Positions 11,885 to 23,879 of a DNA stretch of 39,200 bases are shown in pieces. Below the pieces are notes generated by a model. That model saw only the letters and a list, made by a program, of their open reading frames with translations, was not told the DNA's origin and did no database searches. Origin of the DNA: Gamarada debralockiae (lineage: Eukaryota > Ascomycota > Leotiomycetes > Helotiales > Hyphodiscaceae). How positions within the stretch are numbered: position 1 is the stretch's first letter; each line of letters starts with the position of its first letter. The translations under genes and the position numbers were made by a program. The stretch is taken from the NCBI GenBank assembly GCA_002803225.1, contig NXFV01000114.1, positions 1 through 39,200 of the forward strand, written 5' to 3'.

Positions 11885-13051
11885 GATTAAGTCTCGTGCT
11901 GGATAAGTACGGTTTATGAGTGGAGAAAAGGACCTGATTTCGGTCTGGGCTCGAAGATGTTCGGTCGGGAGCATTCCGACCATTGAAGACAAAACCCGTG
12001 GGTGGGAACTCATGCAATTACCCGCGCAAACCTCGCACTTGCATAGCCCGTGGTCGAGAAACCGGTCGGCAATGCAAATCTACACCTCGATGCGAAATGT
12101 ATAGGAAATACAATATACATGACTCATGGGTACCAAAATATCTCACCTGGTTGGGTTCTCAAGGCCTATGTTGGTTGCTTGCGGCCAGGCAGTCAGGCTT
12201 TTTTCGCCTGTATCACGCGAGGCTGTGCATTACAAATACTTTCCCCAGCTCTCTCACACTTCAAGATCCTGTACCGGAAACGCAATTTACATCCCCGCAG
12301 CGATCCGCCACTCATATAAAATGAGTGATTACTCAAATCAAACTTTATTTATCGAAACTGTTGTGCAGGGATAATGACGTTTTGTCCGACCATTTTTGCT
12401 CTCAGCCTCGCTTCCTTTCGATGTGGGGTCCAAAAATGCGAACTGCATTTGCTCACAATTAACGGGCCAAACACCTATTCCGGAACAGTTTGTGAGATTC
12501 CGCGATAGGCCACAGTCCCAAACTGTCAAGCCACTGTTGGCAAATGACACAGCCTTTACATTTGTCAGGGGCTTCCCCTGACAAGATCGACGACTTTACT
12601 CTCCCGACCCAACAATAACACTTACAGATGATCATGCAGCACGTCAACCAGGATATCGGGCATCATGGACGATACATTCAATACCGTCATAGTTTCCCCA
12701 TTGTACTCACATGAACGATTCTCCACAATGGGAAAAACCGGGGCCCAGGAGATGGAGCCATTCCGGTGCCCTGTCGAGCGGACGTCGGGCGGCTTTGAAG
12801 GTGAAGTGTTGCCTTCTCGGTGAGATAGTTCGCGATTTCGCGGCAGTGTAATAATGCGGTGCAGAGGTTAGGTCTTGTGAGCCATTCCGATCATCTTTGC
12901 GGGCTTTTTGCACCCGGTTGTCATTTGATATGAACTTCCGACTTATAAGTCAACGCCACTTTGCCTTGTTTCTATCCTTAAATATAAGCTTGTCATGTCT
13001 TTTATCTTTAGAGTTGAAGCTTGTTTACGATAGAATTTAATCGTATTGTCT
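11885..13051. other. gap between SYO1 and the next gene
   Basis: 1.17 kb without a supportable gene. A frame at about 12000-12120 has a Cys- and Arg-rich stretch (PRTCIARGRETGRQCKSTPR) but no start, exon context or known family. The rest shows nothing beyond chance open frames. Confidence 0.35.
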
Positions 13052-14188
13052 ATGCGTTTGCGAAGCCGCATGGTTGGAGATGCTGAGGATGATGAACCCA
13101 GAGTAGCCTCTGCTTCATCAATCAGCATGGACGGAGACAGCTCGACAGATGCTGTTTTGGGCAGCCCGGTCACAAGAAGGAGGTTTGTTGATCAACTTTC
13201 ATTTTAAAGTTATTCGTCTTCTGCAAGTCCTAATTCATACAGTTTTTCAACGACGCATGACTCGCAAGATTCGTCCCAAAATCCAGCTCCTGTGGCTGCG
13301 AGCTATGCTCATCCGAATCCCCTCGATCAACGAGCCTACGAGTCTGATCCGCAATCTTCTCGTGAGCATCACCCATATCTCACTGGCTACGAGATAGTAC
13401 ATACTGAGTACGAAGGATATCCAACAGATATTGCGAGCGAAGATCTAAACTCCACTTCTCCACCTCAAACCCGCCAGGCCGAGGGTCCACAATCATACGT
13501 TCAGACTTCATCGTCATTACCACAATCTTGCAATTACCCCTACACGCCACCTAATCCACAGACTTCCGCTCCACCACAATCTCAGTACACCACCTACCCA
13601 ACTCCGATGACCCTGGACTCTACAACCACAACTCAACTTCAACACACAAGCAACCCATCCCAAACACCGTCCTCCCTGCCACCATCGCGAATTCTTCATT
13701 ATGAACAATCTAGCCGGAGTGTTTCATATGGCCACTACGAACAAACCCAATATTCACAACTTCCTTCACTAGCACGTCTTCACACAACACTCCCTCCTTT
13801 CCAACCCAATGAACCCAACAACTACCGGCAACAGACACACCTTCAAACATCAGCGTCAGAGTCTCTGACTCGCTACGTTACGTCAGATAACGAGGAATCC
13901 TGGTCTCCGGCAGCGCAAACTAATCCGAATACTCACAAGAGACGTATCTCAGAAGCTGAGTCCACCGTGGGTTATCGAGATAAATTGCGGACGGAGTTGG
14001 ATGAAATGGAGGGAGGGGGTGAGGAGCAGAGGAAGAGGAAGAGGAGGAGGAGAACTAGGGGAAACGGAAAGGGAAAAGGAAGGCCGAGATCACGGTCTAG
14101 ATCGAAGGATAGGGGTAACGACAAGGGAAGGGATAAGAGGCATGGGCATGGGAATGGGACAAGCCGTGAGAGCATGGGGACTGCTTGA
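13052..14188 (+). CDS. low-complexity hypothetical protein with basic C-terminus
   Basis: Two exons, 13052-13182 and 13243-14188, separated by a 60-nt intron, encode 358 residues. The first exon (MRLRSRMVGDAEDDEPRVAS) and the join RRS/FSTTHDSQDSS are in phase. Most of the protein is Ser/Thr/Pro/Gln/Tyr-rich and probably disordered (about 60-250). The last 60 residues are strongly basic, with Arg/Lys clusters (EEQRKRKRRRRTRGNGKGK) and an RSRSRSKDRG stretch that resembles a nuclear localisation or RNA-binding tail. I recognise no domain. A nuclear role is only an inference from composition. The ATG at 13052 is the first in frame. Confidence 0.6.
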
Positions 14189-14714
14189 TGAGTGATGGTG
14201 ATATGATCGTTAGTCTTCATGTGCTTTTGTGTTCGTGGCGAAAGGGAATTGGGAGGTAATATACGGATCGGGCGTTGTGGCTGGCTTGTTCGGGCACGTC
14301 CATTTGCTTTCATTTCTTGCGGCATTTTGCAGGACGGTTGAAAGAGGTTCACGGGACTCTGGTGGCGGAAGCATTTCGGCGTTCTGTCTAGACCTTGCTT
14401 GATTCTTCAACAAATCATGTTCTTCCATTGGAAGTTGCCCAAAAAAATGTGCTGCGACGGAATGGGTAATGTGATACGTGACAGTAGGGCAATGAGATGG
14501 TTGTGTCGGGCGTCTCTTCGTTGTACAGCCTAGAACTAGGTAGTTGCTGCGATGTTTTCTTCCACCAACATAACGCCAGTCTTATGCGTCCTCTTATGCT
14601 GATAACGCCTAATTTTTGCTCTAGAAACCTCCCCAAATCTCATTCCTCATACCTTGGTCAGATTATCAAAATCGTACACCCTCATTATCATCATCAATCA
14701 TGAAAGCTCGTCAT
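14189..14714. other. convergent 3' intergenic region before DDB1
   Basis: This lies between the stop codons of two convergent genes. I see no gene, repeat or RNA that I can support. Confidence 0.4.
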
Positions 14715-17700
14715 TCAATGTAGCCTCTTCAACTCCTCAACCATATTCCTCATATCCTCCACACTAGGTCCCAAGCCCTTACAAATCTCCTCCTGAGTCT
14801 CTTCATCCACATCCAAAAACCTCTCAATGAGTTCTCCATCCACGAAACGGAACGGTTCTGCAGTTTCTCGCTCAGCGTTCTTAAAGGAGCGGTAGGTGTT
14901 GAAGTCCATGTTGCCGAGTGTTTGGATTATGCCGCTCATGCGGTTTTGCAGATTCATGAGTATGTTTTGGGAACCGGGGGTGATGATTGAGAAGAGATAG
15001 ATGGATCCTTCGGTCTGTTTTGAGAGAATTGTTAGTGACGGTTTTGGAAATTGGAGGGGAAGGGGGACTAACGGTCGCCAAAAATGCCTTGGGGACAATC
15101 ATGGCATTTGGTGAAGGCTCAACGTTGATTTGGCGAATGGTATTGACTTGTTCTCCGAGGTTCATCTCACTCGTTACCTCCATGCGCTTTTTGTCCTCAA
15201 GTAATACACCATTGACGTTGCGTCTGAGAACTAGCAAGTTACCTTCAGCGTCACTCTCGAGATATGAATCGCCTTCAATATGAGTTACTGCTGTTGACCA
15301 GCATGATTGATGGTGCCGAGCTACTTCGACGAGTTTGTCTTCAAAACCCTCCTTCCCAGGCTGGTACTCCACTAAGGACATTGACTTCATGAGATCTGAA
15401 ACCGCAATAATATTGCCCGTAATATCCAGATCGATTGGGCATGTCGACGTCCTGTACGTAGCCAGTTTCGATAGTGATGCTGAAGTCTCCGTTGTCTCCA
15501 CGTACTTGTACATGACCACAGTTTTAGTAAGTGCAGCTAGAATCTTCCCATCAAGGATAGCAACTCGTCTGCAAGCACCTTTCAGGACATGCGTAGCTAC
15601 CAAGTATGGACTTCTTTGGTTGTCAACGCCAAATACCAATATGCGGCCTCTAACATCCGATTCTTGCGCCGCTTCGTCATCGAGGTAGCTTGTCCCTACA
15701 ATAAATCTCTCCGCAGGTTCATTGTCACCGTGCTCGGTGGGCAGCTCAGCGCGGATCACGCATTCGATCAGTTCAGGGCCGTTCTGGTCCCGGAGAATGA
15801 ATGGCTTTCCCATTTCTCCAAACATGACATCCTCCACTAACCTGAAGCTGCTTGTAATAATCTCTTCTCCCTTGAGTAGTTCTCTTTTGATGCACCCAAT
15901 GCCAAAAGCTCGTTCTTTTTGCGAATACGCTATTCGCCTAACGGTCTGTCCCATTGGGAGTGTTCTGACATGGGTCCTTCTTTCCGTGTCGATATGAGAG
16001 ATTTTGATATTTTCAGGGGTGGCAACCACGATAGAGTCTGGAAATGCCTCACTGTTGAACGAACAGACGTGAGTTGCACTCTCTGCTGTCACAGCAGAGT
16101 AAACTATTCTGCCTTCGGATCCGTAGATCAAGCTGGGATGTTCGCAGGTTGCAAAGACATTGAAGAGACCATCATTCCGAGGTAATATCTGGAGCTGAGC
16201 TTCTTGTGTGCCGAGAACAATGCTTTTCCTTCCTGAGAGCGAGTAATTACTCTTGTCGACGTTGAAACTTAGGACAATACCGTCTTCCATAGCGACGAAC
16301 AACGTTGGCCCGGCAAGACCTTCTGGCAAGACCTGCGTTAAAGCTATGTTTCGAGGGATCGATGCATCATTTGTTCGGCGAAGATTCTCCGAATGGATAA
16401 TCGCAAGCGTCTCGAGATTCAAGAGGGACACCGACCCAGATTTCCAGAGGCCAACCACTCCAACATTTGGGATTTGGGCAGGTACATGAATACAAGCGAT
16501 TTGGTCGGTGTTGCCCAAGCTCTGTACCGCAATCTCCTTCAGCCCCTGTCGAACATCCAGTGAGACCAAAGTAACACCGTTTGCAGATAGCAAAATATAT
16601 CTTCCATTCGCAGAAGCCGTTGTAATGATCTGGCCGGCAGGTGGCTTCCACTGAGCAGCAACACCACAATGACCGAGCAGCGAAGCCGCAGTCTCTGTAA
16701 CCTGTAGTATTAAGTCATTAGAAAGATTAATCGCCAGCAGAGTTCGCTGGTCTAGTGCGAAACCCCTGAAACTTTCAACTTCTTCGATCTCTGCCTCAGC
16801 ATCGAATCTGATTATCCGGGTCTCGATGGGGAGTGAGATGACGAGAGTGTCATTGGATTGGGAGCTTTCACTTGAACGTAAAGCATAAACTCCTCTTACG
16901 TCTTCCAGTTCGGCTAAGATGCCAACATCTTCGAGGCCAACTCCACTTCTGACACTCCGCAAGCTCCCCCCTTCAAACACACCGCTGCCAGTCACTAATC
17001 GAGCTTGGCCAGACGAATATTCATTGGTTTGAGTCTCTCCCTCTCGGCTCCCCATATCCATGACTGCAAAGTCCAGAATTGGAGCCACGTTATCCATTGT
17101 TTGTAAAACCTCAAGCTGTTGTGTGTCGTTGTTAAGCTCGAGGCGAACAACTTGGGAGTCGTCTTCATGAGAGGCAATAAATAGGATCCCCTCTCCCATG
17201 TTTACCAAGACTGTAGCTTTTGAGGTCTTCCCGATTTTCCGTACATCCATGCCTGTCACCACAGCGCCGTCCACAAGAATGGTAAGAAGATGAAGGTAGC
17301 CGTAATCATCTGCCAGCAGATACTGTAAGTCATCAAATCGTTCCCATGCGACGAATATCGAAGCTTCCGTAAGAGCATACTCCACAATAGCTTTGCTCTC
17401 ATCGTCCAGATATGTCATTTTCGTCTCTCCCACCACGATAACCCCTCCAAGTTGTGCCTTCGCTGCCGCAGCGTTTCGAACAATATATCTCTTCTGCTCC
17501 TCCTTTCCCTTGGGAACTGGAATGAGATGACTGGCACCTTGATCCAAATCACCGATATCATTCTCCCGATTCTTACTTGGGTCAAACCGGGAGTATTGTG
17601 ACTTCTCATCCACTATCCGATATGTAGATAATCGCACATCTCCCATCCCATTGTCGTGTAGTAGCGCAAGCTTCGGTCTGTTTGTCTCCGTGTAAAGAAA

Positions 17701-18277
17701 GGCACTCGACCGCACCCTCAATTCCGTGATTCGAACTTGCTCCGGCTTATCCAAGTAATCCGAACTTCCTTTCCGCGGTTTGATGATCTTGACCAAGTTT
17801 AAGACGCCTTCAAACAGCTCCATAACCATATGATGTCCAGTTGGATCAACAAGACATCGATCCCGACTTTGTGAATCCCTCATATGTTTCTCCGCCGCAT
17901 CCACAAATGATTGAACCGTGTCCAGCTGCCGCGTCTTCGGATTCCAGACCGCAGTGAAGTATTGGAATCGGATCGTGCCTATGAAGAGGTGGTCGGTGGT
18001 TGCGCCTACGGGTCGGATCTTTGCGAGCATGGAGACGTGGCCGTAGATCGCTTTTGATGCTTCCATCACTAGGCCTCCTTCTGATAGTCTCCATATTTCC
18101 ACTCGGTTTGCCTTTCTGCGTGGTTGTTAGCTGGACATTCACGGCTATTATTTTTTTTATTTGTGTTGTGGGGGGGGCTTACGCCAAAACAAGACATTCC
18201 TCCTCGGGATCTAGAAGATTCAATTTCAGCGCATGGCGCACACTGCTTGGCCTGTGTATGGGGGCGAGGTATGCCAT
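14715..18277 (-). CDS. DDB1: DNA damage-binding protein 1 (DDB1), CUL4 ligase adaptor
   Basis: Three exons, 18277-18183, 18115-15073 and 15014-14715, splice in phase to 1145 residues, the standard DDB1 length. Exon 1 ends LDPEEECLVLA and exon 2 opens KANRVEIW, rebuilding the family's first propeller strand. Later family blocks include FLYTETNRPKLALLHDNG, GGVIVVGE, CVIRAELPTEHG, GRILVFGV and CWSTAVTHIEGDSYLESDAE. The last junction rebuilds PKAFLATTEGSIYLFSII, followed by the C-terminal helical segment (FRFVDGELIERFLDVDEETQ). In the family, three beta-propellers link CUL4 to substrate receptors for nucleotide-excision repair and replication control. In Neurospora DDB1 (DIM-8) is also required for H3K9 methylation at RIP-mutated DNA. 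It differs from CPSF-A/SF3b paralogues by this C-terminus. Confidence 0.95.
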
Positions 18278-18667
18278 TTTGAAAACTTCTCAATCTCGTG
18301 GAGGATGTACGTGTTGAATGTGGGGGAAAGTGGTGGAAGAAGCTACCCGGAGCTTTTTGATGATGCTGGGATTGTAATCGTTATCGACTTTCGGAGTTAA
18401 GAAGTCCCTGGGACAAGTTTCCTCCTATACGAAATTTACAGTGTTACTAAGGAAGCTTCATTTTAGGCCATTCAAAGTCAGTAGCATTCTGGGACTTAGA
18501 ATTGTCAGGACTTATGCCCGAAAATGTATTCCACTGTCTCGTCTACAAAGCCTTGTATTCGCAGTGCGAGGGGTATCTTTTTTTTCCTTTCCACGCCGGA
18601 CAATGCAAGTAGGAAATAACTTTCTACACTCAACCCACGCCGGACAATGCAAATAAGAAACCGCCCC
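18278..18667. other. tandem intergenic region (DDB1 promoter side, RPC5 3' side)
   Basis: This separates two minus-strand genes. A direct repeat of CGCCGGACAATGCAA occurs at about 18594-18608 and 18639-18653. No gene is seen. Confidence 0.4.
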
Positions 18668-19851
18668 TCATTCGTGAATAGCCGTATCGTCATCATCATC
18701 ACTCTCAGAGCCAGAAAGTGGGTCAGACAAGGTGCTGGAACTGTCATCCTCCTCGCCAACAGCAGCCTCGTTGCCTTTGCCCTTCTCCTTCTTCACACGA
18801 GGAACCTTTCTAGCCTTTGCCTCCGCCTCTCTGGCCTTTGCCATTCTCACCTTGTCAATCGGGGCACTGATCATATCCAAGTACTGGTCATCGGTCACAC
18901 CACTGATAAGCTTTGGTACCTTCGCAAGCAACTCATTCGTATCCTGTCCAGCAGCACCACCAGCAAAGAAGTTCTCCTGAAAGAAGTTCCACGACTCTTC
19001 AGTCTCCGCATCAACGAAACGATGGGGTCGCCAAGGTTCAGCCTGGACTGCTTGAATTCTCGTAGCCATGGTATCGGTGTGGTCGTCCTCGCCATCGCCG
19101 GTAGACTTGACGGTCATGTGGATAGCTCGAGCCTCTGCAACGCGTCCCGCACCTGCATCTCGTGCTCGGCTGAGACGTTCTTGTTCGGCTACAGCATCGA
19201 TGTGGTGGAATTGGGGGCGCATCGTGACGATCTGGTCGACGGGTGTAAGGTGAAGTTGCCCTGGGGGAAAAAAAATTTCAGTGTGTGATGCGAAAGTGAA
19301 AATATAGGAGCCATACCATTTGTAAAAGTACCAACCATGTACTGTGGAGATGTAGAGTTCTTTGCGACGAACTGACCACCCAGAGTCTGCTTGTGCAAGA
19401 CATGACCATCCTCAACTGCCTTGTCGTAATTGCCAAGCAACTTCTCCTGATTCTCCGTCTCCTCGGCTTCACCTCTGCCTCTACCACGACCAACTGGTGG
19501 CGCAGCTCCAATTCCAAATCCTCCAGGCAAGCCATGACTGCCGTCTCCCTTAGCCATGCTGCTCTTCTGCATTGCCTCACCCCACTTAATGCCTTTGGCG
19601 CGATCGTAGTTGCGGTAAACATCGAGTGGAACGTCGAGCTCGACCATACCGGCGTTGGCCTTGACTCGAAGCTCGATAGGAGCGCAATCGTTCTTCGCAT
19701 CGTAAGGCTTGCTTCGCTCACGGTTGGGGAATTGGAGGACGTAGAATTGACGGTCCCCATCCAGCTGGGGCTTGATGAATACCTCATATTCGGCGATGAT
19801 GGGGTCATGATCAGCCTTCTTAGCATCTCCCTTGACAGACGTGTCTGCCAT
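18668..19851 (-). CDS. RPC37: RNA polymerase III subunit RPC5/Rpc37
   Basis: Two exons, 19851-19317 and 19260-18668, join at GTFTNG/QLHLTPVDQIVT to give 375 residues. Family features are the N-terminal dimerisation block (EYEVFIKPQL…FYVLQFPNRERSKPYD), VELDVPLDVYRNYDRAKGIK, LHKQTLGGQ, and the conserved QLHLTPVDQIVTMRPQFHHI. The C-terminal half is charged and ends in an acidic serine/aspartate tail. The subunit pairs with Rpc53 on Pol III and takes part in initiation, termination and reinitiation. The ATG at 19851 sits in a strong context (GCCATGG). An open frame continues upstream to about 19990 (a short Lys/Pro/Glu stretch), so a longer N-terminus or an upstream exon is possible but less likely. 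Confidence 0.87.
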
Positions 19852-20247
19852 GGCGACTCCTGGCTCCTCCTCTTTCCTAATTGTTGGCTCTGGCTCAATC
19901 TTGACAGCAGGCTTTGGCTTGATTGCTTGTGATGACTGGCATCGTTCACGAATTGGAAGATTTCCTCCATGTCGGCGACGGCGTTTATTTGCCGATATGC
20001 CTTGGTGGCTCCTTATCGTCGATAACGAACTTTGAAAAATGTTGAATTTCCCACTAGCGCGGGGTCAAAGTCCACTAGCGCTAAGCGAGTCCTGCGCCAC
20101 TGGGTGACGACTCCCCAGCGCCCCAGGCTGCAGCAAAAGACTGATCACGAATCGTTCCATCTCCAAAACAAACACACACATATTTGAACACACCAGTATC
20201 GCAGAATCGCTGAGATTTAGATTTAGATTTAGAGAACAACTCCAAAA
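19852..20247. promoter_or_regulatory. divergent promoter region of RPC5 and PMP3-family gene
   Basis: About 400 bp separate the two start codons. It contains two copies of CCACTAGCGC (20053-20062 and 20081-20090) in the same orientation, and three ATTTAG units at about 20216-20232 just before the PMP3-family start. The functional meaning of either is unknown. Confidence 0.4.
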
Positions 20248-20746
20248 ATGTGCTCTACGGATATCTTCCTCGGCCTCATCGCCATCCTCTTCCCACCTCT
20301 CGCAGTCTGGGTGAAATGCGGTGTCTGCTCAGCAGACTCCCTGATCAACATCTGTCTCTGCTGCTTGGGATACATTCCTGGACTCCTGCACGCCTGGTGT
20401 AAGTTTCCCCTCCCCTCCCATCATTCAAATCTAACAATACCCAGATATCATCGCCAAGTTCCCCGAAACCGATTACGACCAACTCCCACAAGATGCCGAG
20501 CGAGGCCGTGTAACGTACGTGATTGTGCAATCAGCAGACGGCTGCCAACGACGAGTACCAAAGAACTCTGTTCGACCTGCTCAAGCTGGATATGGTACTA
20601 CGGCTCCGATGGCCCCCCCTGTGCATCAGGATCCGAATGGGACTTGGAATAATAATGCTGCCGGGGAGGGAAGCAGTGGAGGTGCCGTGCCACCAACTTA
20701 TGCGGAGGCTGTGAAGGGTGATCATAAGGTGCAGAGCAGAGATTAA
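20248..20746 (+). CDS. PMP3/UPF0057-family membrane protein with C-terminal PPxY tail
   Basis: Two exons, 20248-20398 and 20445-20746, join at LLHAW/YIIAKFPE to give 150 residues. The first 55 residues are the Pmp3 domain, with two membrane helices (TDIFLGLIAILFPPLAVWVK and LINICLCCLGYIPGLLHAWY). Pmp3 proteins are small plasma-membrane peptides of about 55 residues that affect membrane potential and salt tolerance. This one carries a hydrophilic tail of about 95 residues ending PPTYAEAVKGDHKVQSRD. PPTY is a consensus PPxY motif that Rsp5/Nedd4 WW domains bind, and fungal tailed Pmp3 paralogues commonly end this way. The tail reads GRVTYVIVQSADG… without need of another intron, although a short GTACGT sits at its start. 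Confidence 0.88.
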
Positions 20747-21166
20747 GAGCTGTGTGAACTATGACGGCGGCAAGCTACGGACATTGGCAATTGAGGGACG
20801 GGCGAGCTAGTTAAGGATCATAGGATACGAGCTACGATGGTTGGACTGGATCCGGCATGGTTTCGGTTGGCGTATGGGATATCTTCATTTTATGGATGTA
20901 TGGGACTTTCTCAGCAATAATGAGAGGTAGCGCTGGACAAGGGGAAAGCTGCTATTATCGAAAATGCGAATCTCAATCATCAAAGCTTTCTCAATGATTG
21001 CTCAACTTTCCGGTTAGGTGGACCAGATCTTCGTTAGCCATTTGTTCATAATTGCAATGTCGAGACTCGACTAAGAAACAAAGTACGACTCGGCCAAACA
21101 GAAGGAAAGCACAACTAGTTTACGCAAAAGGAAAGAGCAAATCTCTGTTCATGACTTCCATTTGCA
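20747..21166. other. convergent 3' intergenic region
   Basis: This lies between the ends of the PMP3-family gene and CLP1. Nothing beyond presumed 3' UTR sequence is seen. Confidence 0.4.
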
Positions 21167-22750
21167 TTAGCCTATTAATCCCATCGTACGTTCTGGCCAG
21201 CTTCCCCATATCAATGGTTTGTCCGTAAATCTCGTATTCAGAGGAGCCAGAATCTTTAGTCTCCGTTTCTTCTCATCTACTTCTGCAACATACACGAATC
21301 CCATTACAGTAGCATCCCGAATCGTTTCTACTGTGTCAAGCACTGCTGCGTGCATGACAGCCAGTAGAGAATGCAGCATCAACGCTGATGGCTCAACCTT
21401 CTCATACAGTTCATTCTCTCCAACTTCATTTTCACCAGGCAGCAAGGCGGAGAGGGAGCTCGCTGTATTGCGGTTAGCCAGAGCCTCCTGTATGAGAAAC
21501 GGAGTGGGCATACCTTCGTAGATTTTATAAACCACGACCTCGTCAAAATTAACGTACTGATTGTGCGGGCTCAGCGTTCTCTTGCCATCTCCGAAGAAGT
21601 ATTCTCGAATGGATGCCTCGCGAGATTGCTGCATGAACGAATCGTCTCTGTCTACGCAGCCACCGGATTTGTCGAGCTTGACGAGAGTCAATGGTTCTCC
21701 GACAGTGCCTCTGTAGCTTGAGAATCGACGTTGCATCTCACTATATAGTCGTTCTGAGCCTAGAACTAGGATGATGTTCACTGAAAAGAGGTTAGTAAGC
21801 GCAAACTCCAAATATTCAACGCAACAGACCTGAAAACTCCGAGATGATGTGTGATATCAGATCGTAACTCCCTTTCCCTTGACTGATAACTCCAGGGGTG
21901 TCAATGATTATGCCAGTCTCTTTGATGGGCAGGTCATCAGCCATCCTGCTTATTGTTGCCAACGCCAGCCTCGTAACCACAGGCTTGAACAGCTTCGTAT
22001 TATCCTCAGGACTTGCCAATCCATAGTAATAACACAACGGCAGCTTCACCGGCACAGGGCCAGGACCACTCGTCGGGCTGCTTCCCCATCCCTGCTCCAC
22101 ATCAATGATCGAAGAAAAAGGTGTAGCTGTCAACGTTCCTGGAATAGACAGCATGCCTTCCCTCGAATCCGTATTTATGACCATAGGATGTCTGCCCATC
22201 TTTATCGCATATGCCGTCAACAGCTTCACCAAACTCGTTTTCCCAGAATTGTTTGGACCAACGACCAGTACTCTTGGCCCATCTTGTTTGCTCTTGCTTG
22301 CTTCATCCCGTAGCTTCTCCAGTGCGAAATGTGTATTCACGTATTGTACCATAGGAGTCTCTTCTGCCGTGTATTCCTCGCAGGCTCCAGTGACTTCGAG
22401 ACGGCAGCTATGCCAGGTGAATATCGCCGCCTTCGTTCCGCGGAATGTGTATGGGTGGTTGAGGGCGAGTTCTGTTCCGAAGATTTCAGCGGTTCCGTCG
22501 AGGACCTGGAGAACAATTAACTTTGAATTGGAGTTGCGATTCGGGCGTCTTGACCTTAACATCAATGCTCTGGCCAATTGCGACTTCGAATCGCCATTCT
22601 GAATTTGGTGGTAGCTCGTGAACAACTGTAATTGCGGGTGCGGGTTGTGCAGAGAATGCTAACTGATTCTTGTCAGAATTTCGTATATTTTGGAGGTAGA
22701 TGAGGTCTTACTGCAGATGTAGTATGTCCTCCCAGACCGGGTATTGACAT
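21167..22750 (-). CDS. CLP1: mRNA cleavage and polyadenylation factor CLP1
   Basis: Four exons, 22750-22712, 22662-22555, 22505-21830 and 21780-21167, give 478 residues. The N-terminal domain reads HELPPNSEWRFEVAIGQSID and, after the third junction, VLDGTAEIFGTELA. The P-loop is at about 130-140 (VVGPNNSGKTS). The Walker B-like strand lies in IIIDTPGVISQGKGSYDLIS. The C-terminal domain contains YKIYEGMPTPFLIQEAL and ends in KILAPLNTRFTDKPLIWGSW. Clp1 bridges the cleavage factor IA components in 3'-end formation; fungal members usually bind ATP tightly without a clear kinase role. The 49-nt second intron has an atypical GTCAAG donor, but the frame and the family alignment require it. Confidence 0.93.
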
Positions 22751-23001
22751 TTTGAAGTCTGGCAGATGGTTTGTGTAGGAAGTATGGAGTTTGAGGCGAG
22801 GCAGCGAACATTTAAAGTTGTGGCTGAAAGGAGCTTTGGGTAACTTCAGCCTCGTGGGGGCCAAATTAGAGCGGCGACCTATTGACTTCCCAAACGCGAC
22901 GCGTCTATCAACATCAATCTTCTTTTTCTTTTCACAAAATACTTAATTGATTTTCCTCATCGGGCAGCTTCAGTAACTAGAGCTGTTTTCTACCTGGAAT
23001 C
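22751..23001. promoter_or_regulatory. divergent region upstream of CLP1 with ACGCGT site
   Basis: The region contains a palindromic GACGCGTC (22898-22905), which includes the MluI cell-cycle box core ACGCGT. Its activity is not shown by sequence alone. Confidence 0.35.
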
Positions 23002-23139
23002 ATGCCTCCAAAACGGAAGGCACCGGTTAAAAGAAGACCTCGACACTAGCTGCCGAGCCTTCCCCACGATCCTACCGACAGAAATGAAGGGAACTCACAG
23101 CCAAAAGCCAAACGATCCTCAACCTCGTCTATACGAAAA

Positions 23140-23650
23140 TCAGACTCGAAATGGGACGTGACCGGCCAATACACATTGACGAGTGCCAATCGTTTCCCGC
23201 CTGTTAAGACAGCTGGCTTTTCTCAGATAATATACTACAAATCGAATCAGCTGTACGCCACATTCAAATTCGATCAGCTCAATGGAATCATTCGAATGTG
23301 TCCTTTGGAGGCTCTCAAATCAAAAGAGGACCAGGATGAGGATGCACCATTGTATCAGGATATACGATTGTATCTGGACGAGTTTGAGAAAGTCTGCAAT
23401 CTCGAAGATGGATCTAAGCCTAGTCCCAAGTCCAAAAAGTGACTCATGAGATGGAGGGCCAAGGAGGATGATGGCCGTATCTTCGGCGGCGAGACAAAAG
23501 CCCTAGGGGAATTTAACTTCAAGTATGATACAAAAGCCAAAGAGTCCGAGGTCAATGCAATGACGATCACCTTTGGAATAGTCCACAAGAGAAGACACGT
23601 CATCTTTCACGGCGCCAATCTAGAATTAGGGTCCGAGGATGAAAGCTGGT
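23140..23650 (+). repeat. repeat-domain unit 1
   Basis: Begins SKWDVTGQYTLTSANRF and includes SNQLYATFKFDQLNGIIRMC, the stop TGA at the position of a tryptophan, LMRWRAKEDDG, and HVIFHGANLELG. A Ser/Pro-rich linker (about 23650-23880) connects it to unit 2. Confidence 0.7.
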
Positions 23651-23879
23651 CTCTGGAGAGCGAATGGCAGGCCATGTTTGATCCTGTGTGGGAGGTGGAC
23701 TCCGAGTCTGATATCGAATCTGACGGGAGTATCTACAAGAAACCTAAGGATCCTCCTAAAGGCGGGCTGATCAAATCAAAGAACAAGCCCGGCCCAAATC
23801 CAAGCTTCACGCCTAATTCGCTTGCTTTTGAAGCCGCTCAATCATCATCTTCTGCCACTCCCGCTGCACAAATTCCTTT

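Noticed and set aside
11983..12324. Cys/Arg-rich frame after SYO1 (TCIARGRETGRQCKSTPRCE)
   Set aside because: It vaguely resembles short cysteine-rich binding motifs, but the length, start and flanks do not support a gene.
19278..19970. Long 230-codon minus-strand frame over RPC5
   Set aside because: It overlaps the RPC5 exon in another frame and has a Ser/Arg-rich composition of a shadow frame.
23440..23445. Programmed stop readthrough at TGA CTC
   Set aside because: The context is close to the TGA CTA readthrough motif used by some fungi, but the other stops are TAG and a frameshift follows, so pseudogenisation is simpler.
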